NCBI GenBank assembly: GCA_035536775.1
Contig: DATLNM010000018.1
Location: 1-36,703, forward strand
Length of the DNA stretch: 36,703 nucleotides
From: DATLNM01 sp035536775
GTDB lineage: Bacteria; Actinomycetota; CADDZG01; WHSQ01
Direction: 5' to 3'
The position numbers and the translations under genes are program-made. Under the pieces are notes generated by a model, which ran no database searches, was not told where the DNA came from, and worked only from the letters and a program-made list of their open reading frames with translations. Position 1 is the first letter of the stretch. Each line of letters begins with the position of its first letter. Below are positions 17,039 through 24,385 of this stretch, piece by piece.

Positions 17039-17799
17039 GCCGCTTACTCGAGCTCGACAACGTGCGCGCCGGCTTCGGCGCCAACACCGTGCTTCACGGC
17101 TGCAGCTACCACGTCGACGAAGGGGAGATCGCTGCGGTGCTCGGTCTCAACGGCGCAGGTAAGAGTGTGTCTCTGAAAGTGGCGGCGGGCCTCATCCCTG
17201 CATGGTCCGGAAAGATCGTGTTCGCAGGCGAGGACGCGACGTCGATGTCGGTCGAAGAGCGCGTCGCACGCGGAATGGGTCACGTCCCCCAGGGACGCCA
17301 AGTGTTCGCGGATCTCACCGTGGAGGAGAACCTCCGGCTCGGCGCCTATGTGCTGCGTCGGCGCGACCGCTCTCGCTATCCGGGGGCTCTGGAACACGCG
17401 TTCGATCGATTCCCGCTTCTCGCCGAGAGGCGTTCGCAGCTTGCCGGCACGATGTCGGGAGGACAGCAGGCGATGTTGGCTGTGGCGCGCGCGTTGATGT
17501 CGGAACCGAAGCTCCTCGTCGTCGACGAGCCATCGGCGGGCCTGGCTCCGGTCGCGGTCCAAGAGCTCTTCGACACACTGGTCGCCGTTCACGCTTCGGG
17601 CGTGACCATCCTCATGGTCGAACAGAACGTGACGCTCTCTCTCAAGATCGCGCACCGCGTCCACATCATGCAGAGAGGACAGATCGTCTACGAGGGCTCT
17701 GTGGACGAGCTCGACAACGAGAAGGTCGCCGGCTACCTCGGCATCGGGCGGTTGCTCTCGAAACCCGTCGCCGCAGCGAAGAAAGGGAGGAAGCGATGA
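17035..17799 (+). CDS. LIV-type ABC transporter ATPase, LivF-like
   Basis: The second nucleotide-binding subunit of the importer, 254 residues, slightly longer than the typical 235. Walker A is GLNGAGKS (37-44), the Q-loop is HVPQGRQVF, the signature is MSGGQQ (140-145) and Walker B is LLVVDEPSAGL with Glu165. It ends with a basic tail (AAAKKGRKR). It would pair with the ATPase half of the upstream fusion. The ATG at 17035 overlaps the preceding stop (ATGA); the frame upstream of it lies in the previous gene and is not coding. The stop overlaps the TetR start in the same way. Confidence 0.94.
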   Translation: MSRLLELDNVRAGFGANTVLHGCSYHVDEGEIAAVLGLNGAGKSVSLKVAAGLIPAWSGKIVFAGEDATSMSVEERVARGMGHVPQGRQVFADLTVEENLRLGAYVLRRRDRSRYPGALEHAFDRFPLLAERRSQLAGTMSGGQQAMLAVARALMSEPKLLVVDEPSAGLAPVAVQELFDTLVAVHASGVTILMVEQNVTLSLKIAHRVHIMQRGQIVYEGSVDELDNEKVAGYLGIGRLLSKPVAAAKKGRKR

Positions 17800-18419
17800 C
17801 GGCAATCGAACGCGCTGATGTCGACAAGGCACCGGTTCGGCACACGTCTCTGCGCATCGAGGACGCCGCCATCGACCTCTTTTACGAGCGAGGCTTCAAG
17901 TCGACGACGATGCGCGAGATCGCGCTCGCCTGCGGTCTCACGCCCGGTGCGCTCTACAACCACTACACGTCGAAGGACCAGCTTCTCTACACGATCATCC
18001 ACCGCGTGCACGTGCAGCTCCAAGACGAGATCCTTGAAGCGCTGGACGCGGCACCCGACGCTCCGGGCGAGCGCCTCAAGGCGTACGTCTACGTGCACTC
18101 GCTGTATCACACGCGTTTCCGCACCGAGGCACGCGTAGCGAACCAGGAGATCTCACTACTCACCGAGCCGGGACGGGCCGAGATCGTGAAGCTCCGCAGG
18201 GACATGCGCAAGCTGTTGAAGGACCTCTTGATCGAAGGCGACCGCATCGACGAGTTCGACGTACCGGAGCCGACGGTGACGACGAGCGCGATCCTCAACA
18301 TGGGCATCGCAATCGCGGACTGGTTCCGGCCCGATGGACGGATGACATCCGAGGAGGTTGCGGCGATCCACGCGCGTCTCGCCCTGAGGCTCGCGGGTGC
18401 CCACGAGGACGCTCGATGA
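17796..18419 (+). CDS. TetR family transcriptional regulator
   Basis: A 207-residue one-component regulator. The N-terminal TetR DNA-binding domain is clear: IEDAAIDLFYERGFKSTTMREIALACGLTPGALYNHYTSKDQLLYTI, with the helix-turn-helix around residues 37-60. The C-terminal ligand-binding domain resembles TetR_C_33/KstR2-like domains that commonly sense acyl-CoAs, though I place it there with only moderate confidence. It lies between the importer ATPase and an acyl-CoA ligase, overlapped by ATGA at both ends, so its level follows the operon it probably controls. The inverted repeat at 12734-12750 in the promoter is its most likely operator. Repression relieved by the acyl-CoA product would be a simple model; this is inference. 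Confidence 0.92.
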   Translation: MTAIERADVDKAPVRHTSLRIEDAAIDLFYERGFKSTTMREIALACGLTPGALYNHYTSKDQLLYTIIHRVHVQLQDEILEALDAAPDAPGERLKAYVYVHSLYHTRFRTEARVANQEISLLTEPGRAEIVKLRRDMRKLLKDLLIEGDRIDEFDVPEPTVTTSAILNMGIAIADWFRPDGRMTSEEVAAIHARLALRLAGAHEDAR

Positions 18420-20011
18420 CACTCAAGGGGCTGATGCAGGACTCGCAGCTGAACATCGGCTCGATCTTCGATCGGCTCCGCACCATCTACTCCGACTCGC
18501 AGATCATCTCGCCCGAGCGACGCATGAGCTATGGAGAGTTCGCCGAACGCGTCCTGCGCCTCGCGACGGTGCTGCGCGACCTCGGTGTTGGACCGGGAGA
18601 TCGCGTCGGCTCATTCGCGTTCAATTCCGCTCGGCACCTCGAGCTTTACTACGCGGTGCCCCTGATCGGAGCTGTTCTCCACACGATCAACGTGCGGTTG
18701 TCATCGGAACAGATCGTTTACATCGTCGACCACGCCGAGGATGCTGTCGTCTTCTACGACGGGGTGGTGTCGGAGCGTATCGAGGAGCTCGCGCCGCAGT
18801 TCTCGACCGTGCGGCGCCTTATCGCCATGGGCGAGGGCCCAGCGGACCTTGGCCACGACGACCAGGACTCGTTGATCGCCGGAGCGTCACCGGCCGTCGA
18901 TCTTCCCGATGTCGATGAGAACGCCGCGTGCGGACTCTGCTACACGTCCGGGACCACCGGCATGCCCAAGGGCGTGCTCTACTCGCATCGCGCTCAGTGG
19001 CTTCATGCGATGTCTTTCAACATGGCTGATCACATGGGCCTCACCCAGATGGATCGCGTGCTGCCGGTGGTTCCGCTCTTCCACGCGGCGGGATGGGGCA
19101 TCCCCTACGCCGCGCCTTTTACCGGAGCGGATCTCGTCTTCCACGGCCCCGACAACTCTCCAGGCACGGTCGGGAAGGTCATCGACGAAGAGGGCGTAAC
19201 CATTGCTGCGGGGGTGCCGACCGTATGGAAGGAGCTCCTGCCCCTTCTCCGTTCGGGTGACGTCAAGGCGGCATCCCTCAACCGTCTCATGGTCGGAGGC
19301 GCCGCGGTCCCCCGTTCGCTCATAGAAGCCTACGAAGGCTTCGACGTCGATCTCATCCAGGCATGGGGAATGACCGAGACCAGCCCACTCGTGTGTCTGT
19401 CCCGTCCTCGACGCCACCACCGCGGCCTGAGCAACGATGAGCTCCTCGACGTGCGCGCCAAGACGGGAACGATCTTCTCGGGCATCGAGATGAGGATCTG
19501 CGCGTCCGACGGGTCGGTCGTGGAATGGGACGGCAAGCAGGTCGGCGAGATCGAGGTGCGTGGCCCCTGGATCGCGGCCGCCTACTACGAGGACGAGACG
19601 TCGGACGACAAGTTCCACGACGGCTGGCTGCGGACGGGCGACATGGCAACCGTCGAGCCCGACGGCTACTTCAAGATCGTCGACCGCGCCAAGGATCTGG
19701 TGAAGTCGGGCGGCGAATGGATCAGCTCGGTCGATCTCGAAGGAGCACTACTCGCGCACCCGCAGGTGCGCGACGCCGCGGTTGTCGGAGTCCCCTCTAA
19801 GAAATGGGACGAGCGGCCGGTCGCGATCATCGTCGCCGATGGCGCGGGGATCCCCACGCTTGAGTCGCTGCGCGACTTCCTCGCCCCGAGTTTCCCCAAG
19901 TGGTGGCTTCCAGACGACGTCGTCATCGTCGAGGAGATCCCGAAGACAAGCGTGGGCAAGATCGACAAGAAGACGATCCGCGTGCAGCTCGCGGACGTGG
20001 AGCTGCCATGA
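18416..20011 (+). CDS. Acyl-CoA ligase, AlkK/FadD type
   Basis: A second adenylate-forming acyl-CoA synthetase, 531 residues, related to the AlkK-like medium/long-chain fatty acid ligases. The phosphate-binding motif is YTSGTTGMPKG from residue 176, followed by HRAQWLHAMSFNM and VVPLFHAAGWGIPYA, both typical of this group; the adenine motif is QAWGMTETSP, the hinge GWLRTGDMATVEPDGYFKIVDRAKDLVKSGGEWIS, and the catalytic Lys lies in PKTSVGKIDKKTIR. It differs clearly from the divergent ligase at 11135-12679, so the system has two ligases, perhaps for two chain lengths or for sequential acids. The ATG overlaps the TetR stop, and the stop overlaps the start of the secreted hydrolase. Confidence 0.93.
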   Translation: MTLKGLMQDSQLNIGSIFDRLRTIYSDSQIISPERRMSYGEFAERVLRLATVLRDLGVGPGDRVGSFAFNSARHLELYYAVPLIGAVLHTINVRLSSEQIVYIVDHAEDAVVFYDGVVSERIEELAPQFSTVRRLIAMGEGPADLGHDDQDSLIAGASPAVDLPDVDENAACGLCYTSGTTGMPKGVLYSHRAQWLHAMSFNMADHMGLTQMDRVLPVVPLFHAAGWGIPYAAPFTGADLVFHGPDNSPGTVGKVIDEEGVTIAAGVPTVWKELLPLLRSGDVKAASLNRLMVGGAAVPRSLIEAYEGFDVDLIQAWGMTETSPLVCLSRPRRHHRGLSNDELLDVRAKTGTIFSGIEMRICASDGSVVEWDGKQVGEIEVRGPWIAAAYYEDETSDDKFHDGWLRTGDMATVEPDGYFKIVDRAKDLVKSGGEWISSVDLEGALLAHPQVRDAAVVGVPSKKWDERPVAIIVADGAGIPTLESLRDFLAPSFPKWWLPDDVVIVEEIPKTSVGKIDKKTIRVQLADVELP

Positions 20012-20913
20012 AGAGGATCGTCGCGGTCATCGCGATCCTGGCGCTTTTCGTGCCGGGTCCGGCACGCGCCGACCACTGGGAGAAGTACATCGGTCCGGAG
20101 GAGCCCACACGCGAGTTCCCCGAGGCGTTCATGGACCTGCTTCCGAAGGACCGGCAGGCGAATGCGATGGCTAACGCGTGGGCCGATCCGCGCGTCGGCG
20201 GTTGGGGCAGCGACGAATGCGAAACAGGGCACACGCCGCGTACACCGGTGGTGTTCGTGCACGGTAACGGTGGATCCGCCGGGCACTGGAGCCTGGCCGG
20301 CGCGGAGCCCCTGTGGACCGATGTCCGGGCGGAGTTCATCGCGGCTGGATATTGCCCCCGCGAGCTTTGGGCGGTGTCCTACGACGGTGCGGGCAGCTAC
20401 TCGACCTACAACGACGTCAACGCTCTCGAGGTCTTCAGGTTCATCGAAGGCGTACGGAGATACCTGCGCGTGCCGAAGGTCGATGTCGTCGCACACTCGC
20501 TGGGCGTCACCGTCGTTCGGAAGGCCGCGTTCTATCGTCCGTCCCTCTATAAGCACATGAGGCGCTTCGTTGCCATCGCCGGCGCGACTCAGGGCACGAC
20601 GACATGCCGAGGGACCGCGGAGCACGGCATCCTCCACGTCTGCGACGAGGTCGCACCCGGCGCGCGGTGGCTCGACGAGCTGAACTCGATCGGCGAAACA
20701 CCGCCAGGCCCGGAATACCTCACCATCTATGACGGCACCGGCGTAGCCGACGACTTCTATCTAGGACCCGACGCGCGGTCGCCTCGGCTCGAGGGCGCGT
20801 GCAACCACGAGATGCCGTACCTGGACCACTTCTCACTCGGTTGGAGTCAGGCTGCAGTCGACGTCTACAGTGAGTTCCTGATCAGCGGCGCCCTACCCTC
20901 CTGCGACCCATAA
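20008..20913 (+). CDS. Secreted lipase/esterase-like alpha/beta hydrolase
   Basis: A 301-residue exported hydrolase. The first 21 residues are a Sec signal peptide ending in ARA. The mature protein has the oxyanion-hole strand PVVFVHGNGGSAGHW and the nucleophile elbow VVAHSLGV with Ser164, as in class-2 lipases (PF01674-like), and late acidic/His candidates in DGTGVADDFY and LDHFSL. Several cysteines (for example in ECETGH, GYCPREL, TTCRG, HVCDE) could form disulfides outside the cell. It closes the importer operon with an ATGA overlap to the CoA ligase. A reasonable reading is that it releases an acid from an ester outside the cell for the LIV-type importer; the true substrate is unknown. 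Confidence 0.85.
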   Translation: MKRIVAVIAILALFVPGPARADHWEKYIGPEEPTREFPEAFMDLLPKDRQANAMANAWADPRVGGWGSDECETGHTPRTPVVFVHGNGGSAGHWSLAGAEPLWTDVRAEFIAAGYCPRELWAVSYDGAGSYSTYNDVNALEVFRFIEGVRRYLRVPKVDVVAHSLGVTVVRKAAFYRPSLYKHMRRFVAIAGATQGTTTCRGTAEHGILHVCDEVAPGARWLDELNSIGETPPGPEYLTIYDGTGVADDFYLGPDARSPRLEGACNHEMPYLDHFSLGWSQAAVDVYSEFLISGALPSCDP

Positions 20914-20924
20914 GGAAGGACATT

Positions 20925-21314
20925 TTGGGATTCCTGAGTCGGCTCTTCGACAAAGGCTCCAGCGAGGAGCACGAACACGAGCATGCGCACGAGCACGAAC
21001 ACGGCGAAGAGCAGGAACCTTCATGCAGTCACCTGGACCAGATCGGAGAGGTCACTCCGGCCGCCGACGGATGCGTGGATTGCCTCGCCACCGGAGACGA
21101 GTGGCACCACCTCCGCGTCTGTATGACGTGCGGCTACGTGGGCTGCTGCGACTCGTCGCCGAACAAACATGCGTCGGGGCATGCGCGCACGGTGGGGCAT
21201 CCGATCGTGCAATCCTTCGAGCCCGGCGAGGATTGGTTCTACTGCTACGTCGACGACTTCGGGTTCGAGATCGAGGAGGCTCCGTCGCTCAGCTACCCCA
21301 CGGGCGCGCGCTAG
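20925..21314 (+). CDS. UBP-type zinc finger protein
   Basis: A 129-residue protein whose second half is a ZnF_UBP (PF02148-like) domain, best known from eukaryotic deubiquitinases but also found in bacteria, where its role is not settled. Candidate metal ligands are Cys34, His36, Cys50, Cys53, Cys66, Cys69, Cys74 or Cys75, and His82, His86, His92, in the order expected for the domain (CSHL, CVDC, CMTCGYVGCC, H-x3-H). In front is a strongly His/Glu-rich stretch (residues 15-29) that could hold more metal. It starts at TTG with GGAAGGA four bases ahead, 11 bases after the hydrolase gene, so it may ride on the importer operon. The signal-free N-terminus suggests a cytoplasmic protein. Confidence 0.85.
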   Translation: MGFLSRLFDKGSSEEHEHEHAHEHEHGEEQEPSCSHLDQIGEVTPAADGCVDCLATGDEWHHLRVCMTCGYVGCCDSSPNKHASGHARTVGHPIVQSFEPGEDWFYCYVDDFGFEIEEAPSLSYPTGAR

Positions 21315-21339
21315 ACCGCGACCAGGTTGGTTGCCCGAA

Positions 21340-21843
21340 CTACTCCGTGATGGTTGCGGTCGCGGCGAGGTCGAACGTCGCGTTCAGGCCGGCGAAGAGG
21401 TCGACCACGATCCACCTGGCTCCGGGCGGGATAGCCCCGGCCGGGTCCGGCCCCTCGGTCAGCGAATAGTCGCCCATCAACGCGCACCCGGCGTCGTAGA
21501 AGTAGGCATCCATATCGAACGCACCGGTCGCGTCGGCACCGAGGACCGTGAGCGTGGCGCTTCCGAGGCGGTAGTCCTCAGGGAGCTCCACGACCCAACC
21601 GTCGAAACCTTGCGATGCGGGCATCGATCCACACATGTTGACCTCTCGGAACTCCCCCTCGGTGACTCCGAAGAGGACCGCGCCGGTGGGCCCCGGAACC
21701 GACATGGAACCGCTCTCCTCGAACGTGATGGTGCGGGTCTTCGATGCAGGGGGCTTCTTCTTCTTGCCGGCCACGGCCGACGGTGCGGCCACGACGGTGA
21801 GCGCAAGGGATGCCGCAACGAGGGTCACGAGGAGCTTTTTCAT
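21340..21843 (-). CDS. Small secreted protein, unknown family
   Basis: A 167-residue exported protein I cannot assign. The first 25 residues are a typical signal peptide (MKKLLVTLVAAS... to AVA), followed by a Lys-rich start of the mature protein (GKKKKPPASK). The rest reads as a beta-sandwich: a FEESGSMSVPGP strand, GWVVELPEDYRLGSATLTVLG, then DMDAYFYDAGCALMGDY and PPGARWIVVDLFAGLNATFDL, similar in pattern to pre-peptidase C-terminal (PPC) type domains that often sit at the end of secreted proteins. There are two cysteines in the mature part. The ATG at 21843 has a GGAGG at good distance; further upstream the frame lacks protein character. It converges with the UBP zinc finger gene, 25 bases apart. 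Confidence 0.75.
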   Translation of the reverse strand: MKKLLVTLVAASLALTVVAAPSAVAGKKKKPPASKTRTITFEESGSMSVPGPTGAVLFGVTEGEFREVNMCGSMPASQGFDGWVVELPEDYRLGSATLTVLGADATGAFDMDAYFYDAGCALMGDYSLTEGPDPAGAIPPGARWIVVDLFAGLNATFDLAATATITE

Positions 21844-21872
21844 CAGACCTCCAGCCTGCTGTAGATAGCCAT

Positions 21873-21888
21873 CGCCGAAGCTTCGGCG
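21873..21888. repeat. 16-base perfect palindrome
   Basis: CGCCGAAGCTTCGGCG is fully self-complementary and lies 30 bases upstream of the start of the small secreted protein gene (21843, minus strand). It may be an operator or a strong leader hairpin; nothing further can be said. Confidence 0.35.
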
Positions 21889-21977
21889 CGGACCGCCGGC
21901 TTCCTGTCTGCGGGGTCGTCCACCTGTCCACTCGGCGACACCGGCAACGATCCCGACGGCGCCAAGAGGAGCGGCCC

Positions 21978-22175
21978 TCATCCCAGGTAATAGTCCTGAC
22001 CGAAGATCCTCGAGCTTGGAGCGACGCGCCTCGCGGTCGCAACCGTGGAACCCTGCTTCGTGGGTGTGGAAACCTCGAACAGCGGATCGGAGCAGACGGG
22101 ACAGAAGCTCGGCTCTTCGGCGTCGAGATAGACATTTCGCTCACAGCGTCGGCAGTGCATCGTCTTGGTCGGCAC
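21978..22175 (-). CDS. Small zinc-ribbon protein
   Basis: A 65-residue protein with four cysteines in two knuckles, CRRC (Cys8, Cys11) and CPVC (Cys25, Cys28), spaced like a rubredoxin-like zinc ribbon, followed by a Ser/Thr/Arg-rich tail of about 35 residues. Zinc binding is likely; nucleic acid or protein binding is possible but unproven. It begins with GTG after a strong purine-rich GGAGGGGG site. It lies downstream of the sigma factor terminator, so it probably has its own promoter, between 22176 and 22212. Small, but the Cys pairs and ribosome site make it a believable gene. Confidence 0.6.
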   Translation of the reverse strand: MPTKTMHCRRCERNVYLDAEEPSFCPVCSDPLFEVSTPTKQGSTVATARRVAPSSRIFGQDYYLG

Positions 22176-22212
22176 AAGGGACCCCCTCCCTCTGTGTCGT
22201 GCAGGTCCCGCG

Positions 22213-22248
22213 AAAAAAGCCGCTGGCCTGCTCGACGGCTAGCGGCTT
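22213..22248 (-). terminator. Intrinsic terminator of the sigma factor operon
   Basis: On the minus strand, AAGCCGCT and AGCGGCTT pair perfectly (22241-22248 with 22217-22224), with three more inner base pairs, and the stem is followed by a run of six T (22213-22218). It stands about 50 bases after the stop of the sigma factor gene and is the clearest terminator in the window. Confidence 0.85.
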
Positions 22249-22297
22249 AACCGGGCGAAAATCTACCACTGCGTTGCCGGTTTGAAACCCTCCGCGT

Positions 22298-23338
22298 TCA
22301 GTGACAGCCCTCAGGTTCGGGGGCCTCTTCCTCTTGGTCACCGTCGTAGATCGTCACCGAGAGATCCTGATCGTCCTCCTTCTCTGCCGACTCCTCTCCG
22401 GTGCATACGTAGACCTCCTTGTAGCCCCGGCCCTCGTCGGTGTCGGCGCGCGCGGGCCCGACATGTACCGGAGCCGCCGGGTCGTCGTACTCAGACGGCT
22501 CGTGTTGAGACGACGGCCTGACGGCTGGTGGACGTTGGGTCTCTCCGCCGGGGCGAGACTGCCTTCGTTCCGTCGGTCGTTCGCCCCTGGAGAACGAGCT
22601 TGCGTACATCTTGGTCACGCGAGAACGATCCAGGCCCGCCGCGACGGCACCGGGCTCAGCCGGTGTTGCACCCATAGGGCTGAAGCCGATCGTGATAGCA
22701 ACCGCCGCCGCGGCAAGCGCGGACGCGGTTCCGTGCATCTCCGCCACCCCCGGCGATCCGACCCACAACTGAACGCGCCGCCAGCCCAACGGGATCGACC
22801 CGAACGCCGAGGCGGTTTTCTCCATAGCGTTTGCCAAACGCCGCCGCGCGCGCATGCGTGCCATCTTGGCGGCCGAGCTGGTAGGCGCGGGCATAGTCGG
22901 TTCGACCAGCTCGAGGAGTGTGTTCCTGTCGGCCGGGCGAAGGGTGCCCATCACCCGCGCGACGACGGTCAGGCGCGCTCTGGCGAGAGCGTGATCTTCG
23001 ACGTCGACATCCGCGGCGGTATCGGGAATCTCAGCGAGGGGAACAGCACGCACCCGCCGGAAGTTGTCGATGAGGCAATTGAGGGCAATCGTGCGTGCGA
23101 ACGGCCATACCGGCTGGGTCAGGTCTACGCGCGACCAGCTCGAGTAGAGCTTGATCGCGGCCTCTTGGAGGACGTCTTCGGCGACGTCAGCCTGAGCGCC
23201 CCGGGCCATGAGCAAACGAAAGAGGCGCGGCCTCAGCACCGCCCACGCCTGCTCGAACTCGACTCCGTCCTTCATGGCCGACCTGTTCTCCGGACCGGTC
23301 GTCCGCTCCTGGGCGCGCCCGTGACCGGAAACGTTCAT
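22298..23338 (-). CDS. ECF-like sigma factor with membrane-anchored C-terminal extension
   Basis: A 346-residue protein. Residues 28-98 are a sigma region 2: QADVAEDVLQEAAIKLYSSW and PFARTIALNCLIDNFRRVR are the core-binding and -10 recognition helices. Residues 127-173 keep the outline of region 4 (MGTLRPADRNTLLELV, then MARMRARRRLANAM), but the usual helix-turn-helix motif between them is weak and short. A hydrophobic segment, about 203-222, is followed by a 120-residue polar tail ending in an acidic run and GCH, so the tail may lie outside the membrane. GTG/ATG choice: ATG at 23338 has GAGGGGG ahead and overlaps the stop of the HTH gene; ATG at 23275 is a weaker alternative. ECF factors with C-terminal extensions that act as built-in sensors or anti-sigma domains are known; whether this is one is inference. 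Confidence 0.78.
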   Translation of the reverse strand: MNVSGHGRAQERTTGPENRSAMKDGVEFEQAWAVLRPRLFRLLMARGAQADVAEDVLQEAAIKLYSSWSRVDLTQPVWPFARTIALNCLIDNFRRVRAVPLAEIPDTAADVDVEDHALARARLTVVARVMGTLRPADRNTLLELVEPTMPAPTSSAAKMARMRARRRLANAMEKTASAFGSIPLGWRRVQLWVGSPGVAEMHGTASALAAAAVAITIGFSPMGATPAEPGAVAAGLDRSRVTKMYASSFSRGERPTERRQSRPGGETQRPPAVRPSSQHEPSEYDDPAAPVHVGPARADTDEGRGYKEVYVCTGEESAEKEDDQDLSVTIYDGDQEEEAPEPEGCH

Positions 23339-23568
23339 ATGAGCCCCCTCTTCGCCGCGAGATAAACCGCACGGATCGTCGTCGAAGCCCCCATAGCCTC
23401 GCGCGCTCCTCTTATCGCTCGCCTCATCGTCGCTTCGCTAACCCGTGCCGCTCGGGCCGCCTGCGCCTGGCTCATGCCCGAGGCCAGGGAGCGCAGGAGC
23501 GCAAGCTGCAGATCGTCGAGCTCCGCCGGTATGTCGCCTGAGCCGCGACCCTCCTCTGTTCCGTACAT
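23335..23568 (-). CDS. Stand-alone LuxR/GerE-type helix-turn-helix protein
   Basis: A 77-residue protein that is almost only a LuxR C-terminal HTH: LDDLQLALLRSLASGMSQAQAARAARVSEATMRRAIRGAREAMGASTTIRAVYLAAKRGLI matches the family over its whole length when read in order (recognition helix SEATMRRAIRGAREAMG). No receiver or sensor domain is attached. The ATG at 23568 is used; a TTG at 23583 would add five residues. Its stop overlaps the sigma factor ATG (ATGA), so the two are coupled. It may supply promoter recognition for the sigma factor with weak region 4, or regulate the pair through the palindromes just upstream. Both ideas are inference. Confidence 0.75.
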   Translation of the reverse strand: MYGTEEGRGSGDIPAELDDLQLALLRSLASGMSQAQAARAARVSEATMRRAIRGAREAMGASTTIRAVYLAAKRGLI

Positions 23569-23584
23569 GCCACCTACACGCAAG

Positions 23585-23625
23585 GTGACCGGTTCCGGTC
23601 ACATGTCGCTCGAATCTGTGACCGC
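23585..23625. promoter_or_regulatory. Palindromic GTGACCG boxes between divergent genes
   Basis: GTGACCGGTTCCGGTCAC (23585-23602) is a palindrome with 8-base arms around TT, and a third copy of the half-site, GTGACCGC, stands at 23618-23625. They lie between the HTH-sigma operon (minus) and the secreted protein gene at 23694 (plus), 17 bases from the HTH start. A DNA-binding site for the HTH protein is the simplest reading. A further inverted repeat (GTGAGGG/CCCTCAC) is at 23652-23671. Confidence 0.5.
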
Positions 23626-23693
23626 CCGGACCGGCGGTGCGTGTGGTCGACGTGAGGGATGTCCCCCTCACCGTCTCAGAAAGGGAGCCGCAG

Positions 23694-24134
23694 ATGAAGA
23701 GGCTATTGGTCTTGTTCGTGATCCTTGGAACCGTGGTGGCCGGAAGCGGTCCCGCCGCAGCCGGCCGGAGATGGACCGCCGAAGCGCCGTACTCGATCGC
23801 CGCACCGGGTGGCTGTGCCGATGCCGGTGGGCAAAGCACCTGTGCCTACTACATCGACTGCTCGGTCTCACTCGGGTGCGCCCGAGTGATCCTCAAGAAG
23901 CCGGCGACGTCGGTGAACATCGAGGTACTGGACGCATCCGGAGCGGCGACCGCTGCGCGGATCTACGCTCCGGGCGCCGGATTGATCGGAGCGATCTGCG
24001 GCAAGAGTGACGCGCCCATCAACGCTTACGGCGCGGGCGAGCTCTGGGTACACCCGCACAACGGAACGTGCAAAGACTCGACACCCTCAGTCGCGACCCA
24101 AGGCATCGTGCGCGTCACTCCGGCATCGAAGTAA
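23694..24134 (+). CDS. Small secreted protein, unknown family
   Basis: A 146-residue exported protein without a family I recognise. A signal peptide (MKRLLVLFVILGTVVAGSGP, ending near AAA at residue 23) precedes a Gly/Ala-rich mature domain with about five cysteines (GGCADAGG, STCAYYIDC, LGCARV, AICGK, GTCKD), which suggests disulfides outside the cell. It starts with ATG six bases after AAGGGAG. It is transcribed away from the HTH-sigma pair across the palindromic boxes, so it may belong to that regulon. The stop is one base from the convergent DUF2007-like gene. Confidence 0.7.
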   Translation: MKRLLVLFVILGTVVAGSGPAAAGRRWTAEAPYSIAAPGGCADAGGQSTCAYYIDCSVSLGCARVILKKPATSVNIEVLDASGAATAARIYAPGAGLIGAICGKSDAPINAYGAGELWVHPHNGTCKDSTPSVATQGIVRVTPASK

Positions 24135-24135
24135 C

Positions 24136-24378
24136 TCAGCCGTCCGCGGGAGGCCCGGGATCCCCTACGACGCCTTCTAGTACGTCCTTCGCGATAAGAC
24201 GCGCCTCGTCGAGGTGTGCCGAATCAACGAAGAGGCGCGTGCCGCGTTCCCAGATCCGCGAGAAGTAGCCGGGCTGCTTGTACCACCACGCGATGCCGCG
24301 CTCCTCGAGCTGGCCGGCGATAGCGTTGGCGTGCTCGTCGGTGAACTGCCCAAGGTGGACCGTCGTCATGTCGGTCAT
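24136..24378 (-). CDS. DUF2007-like small protein
   Basis: An 80-residue cytoplasmic protein resembling DUF2007 (putative signal-transducing) domains: VHLGQFTDEHANAIAGQLEERGIAWWYK gives the strand-helix pattern with a Glu-rich helix, and TRLFVDSAHLDEARLIAKDVLEG the second half, both usual for that family, whose function is unknown. Start ATG at 24378 (or 24369) follows the membrane protein stop by seven bases, so both are probably in one transcript. The ribosome site is weak. Ordinary base composition; no truncation seen. Confidence 0.6.
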   Translation of the reverse strand: MTDMTTVHLGQFTDEHANAIAGQLEERGIAWWYKQPGYFSRIWERGTRLFVDSAHLDEARLIAKDVLEGVVGDPGPPADG

Positions 24379-24385
24379 TTGAGCA

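Noticed and set aside
21316..21365. CCGCGACC/GGTCGCGG inverted repeat between convergent genes as a two-way terminator
   Set aside because: The arms are 34 bases apart, partly in a coding end, with no T-run on either side.
22301..23365. Plus-strand frame of 354 codons opposite the sigma factor
   Set aside because: The minus-strand reading has region 2 motifs, ribosome site and terminator; the plus reading has none.
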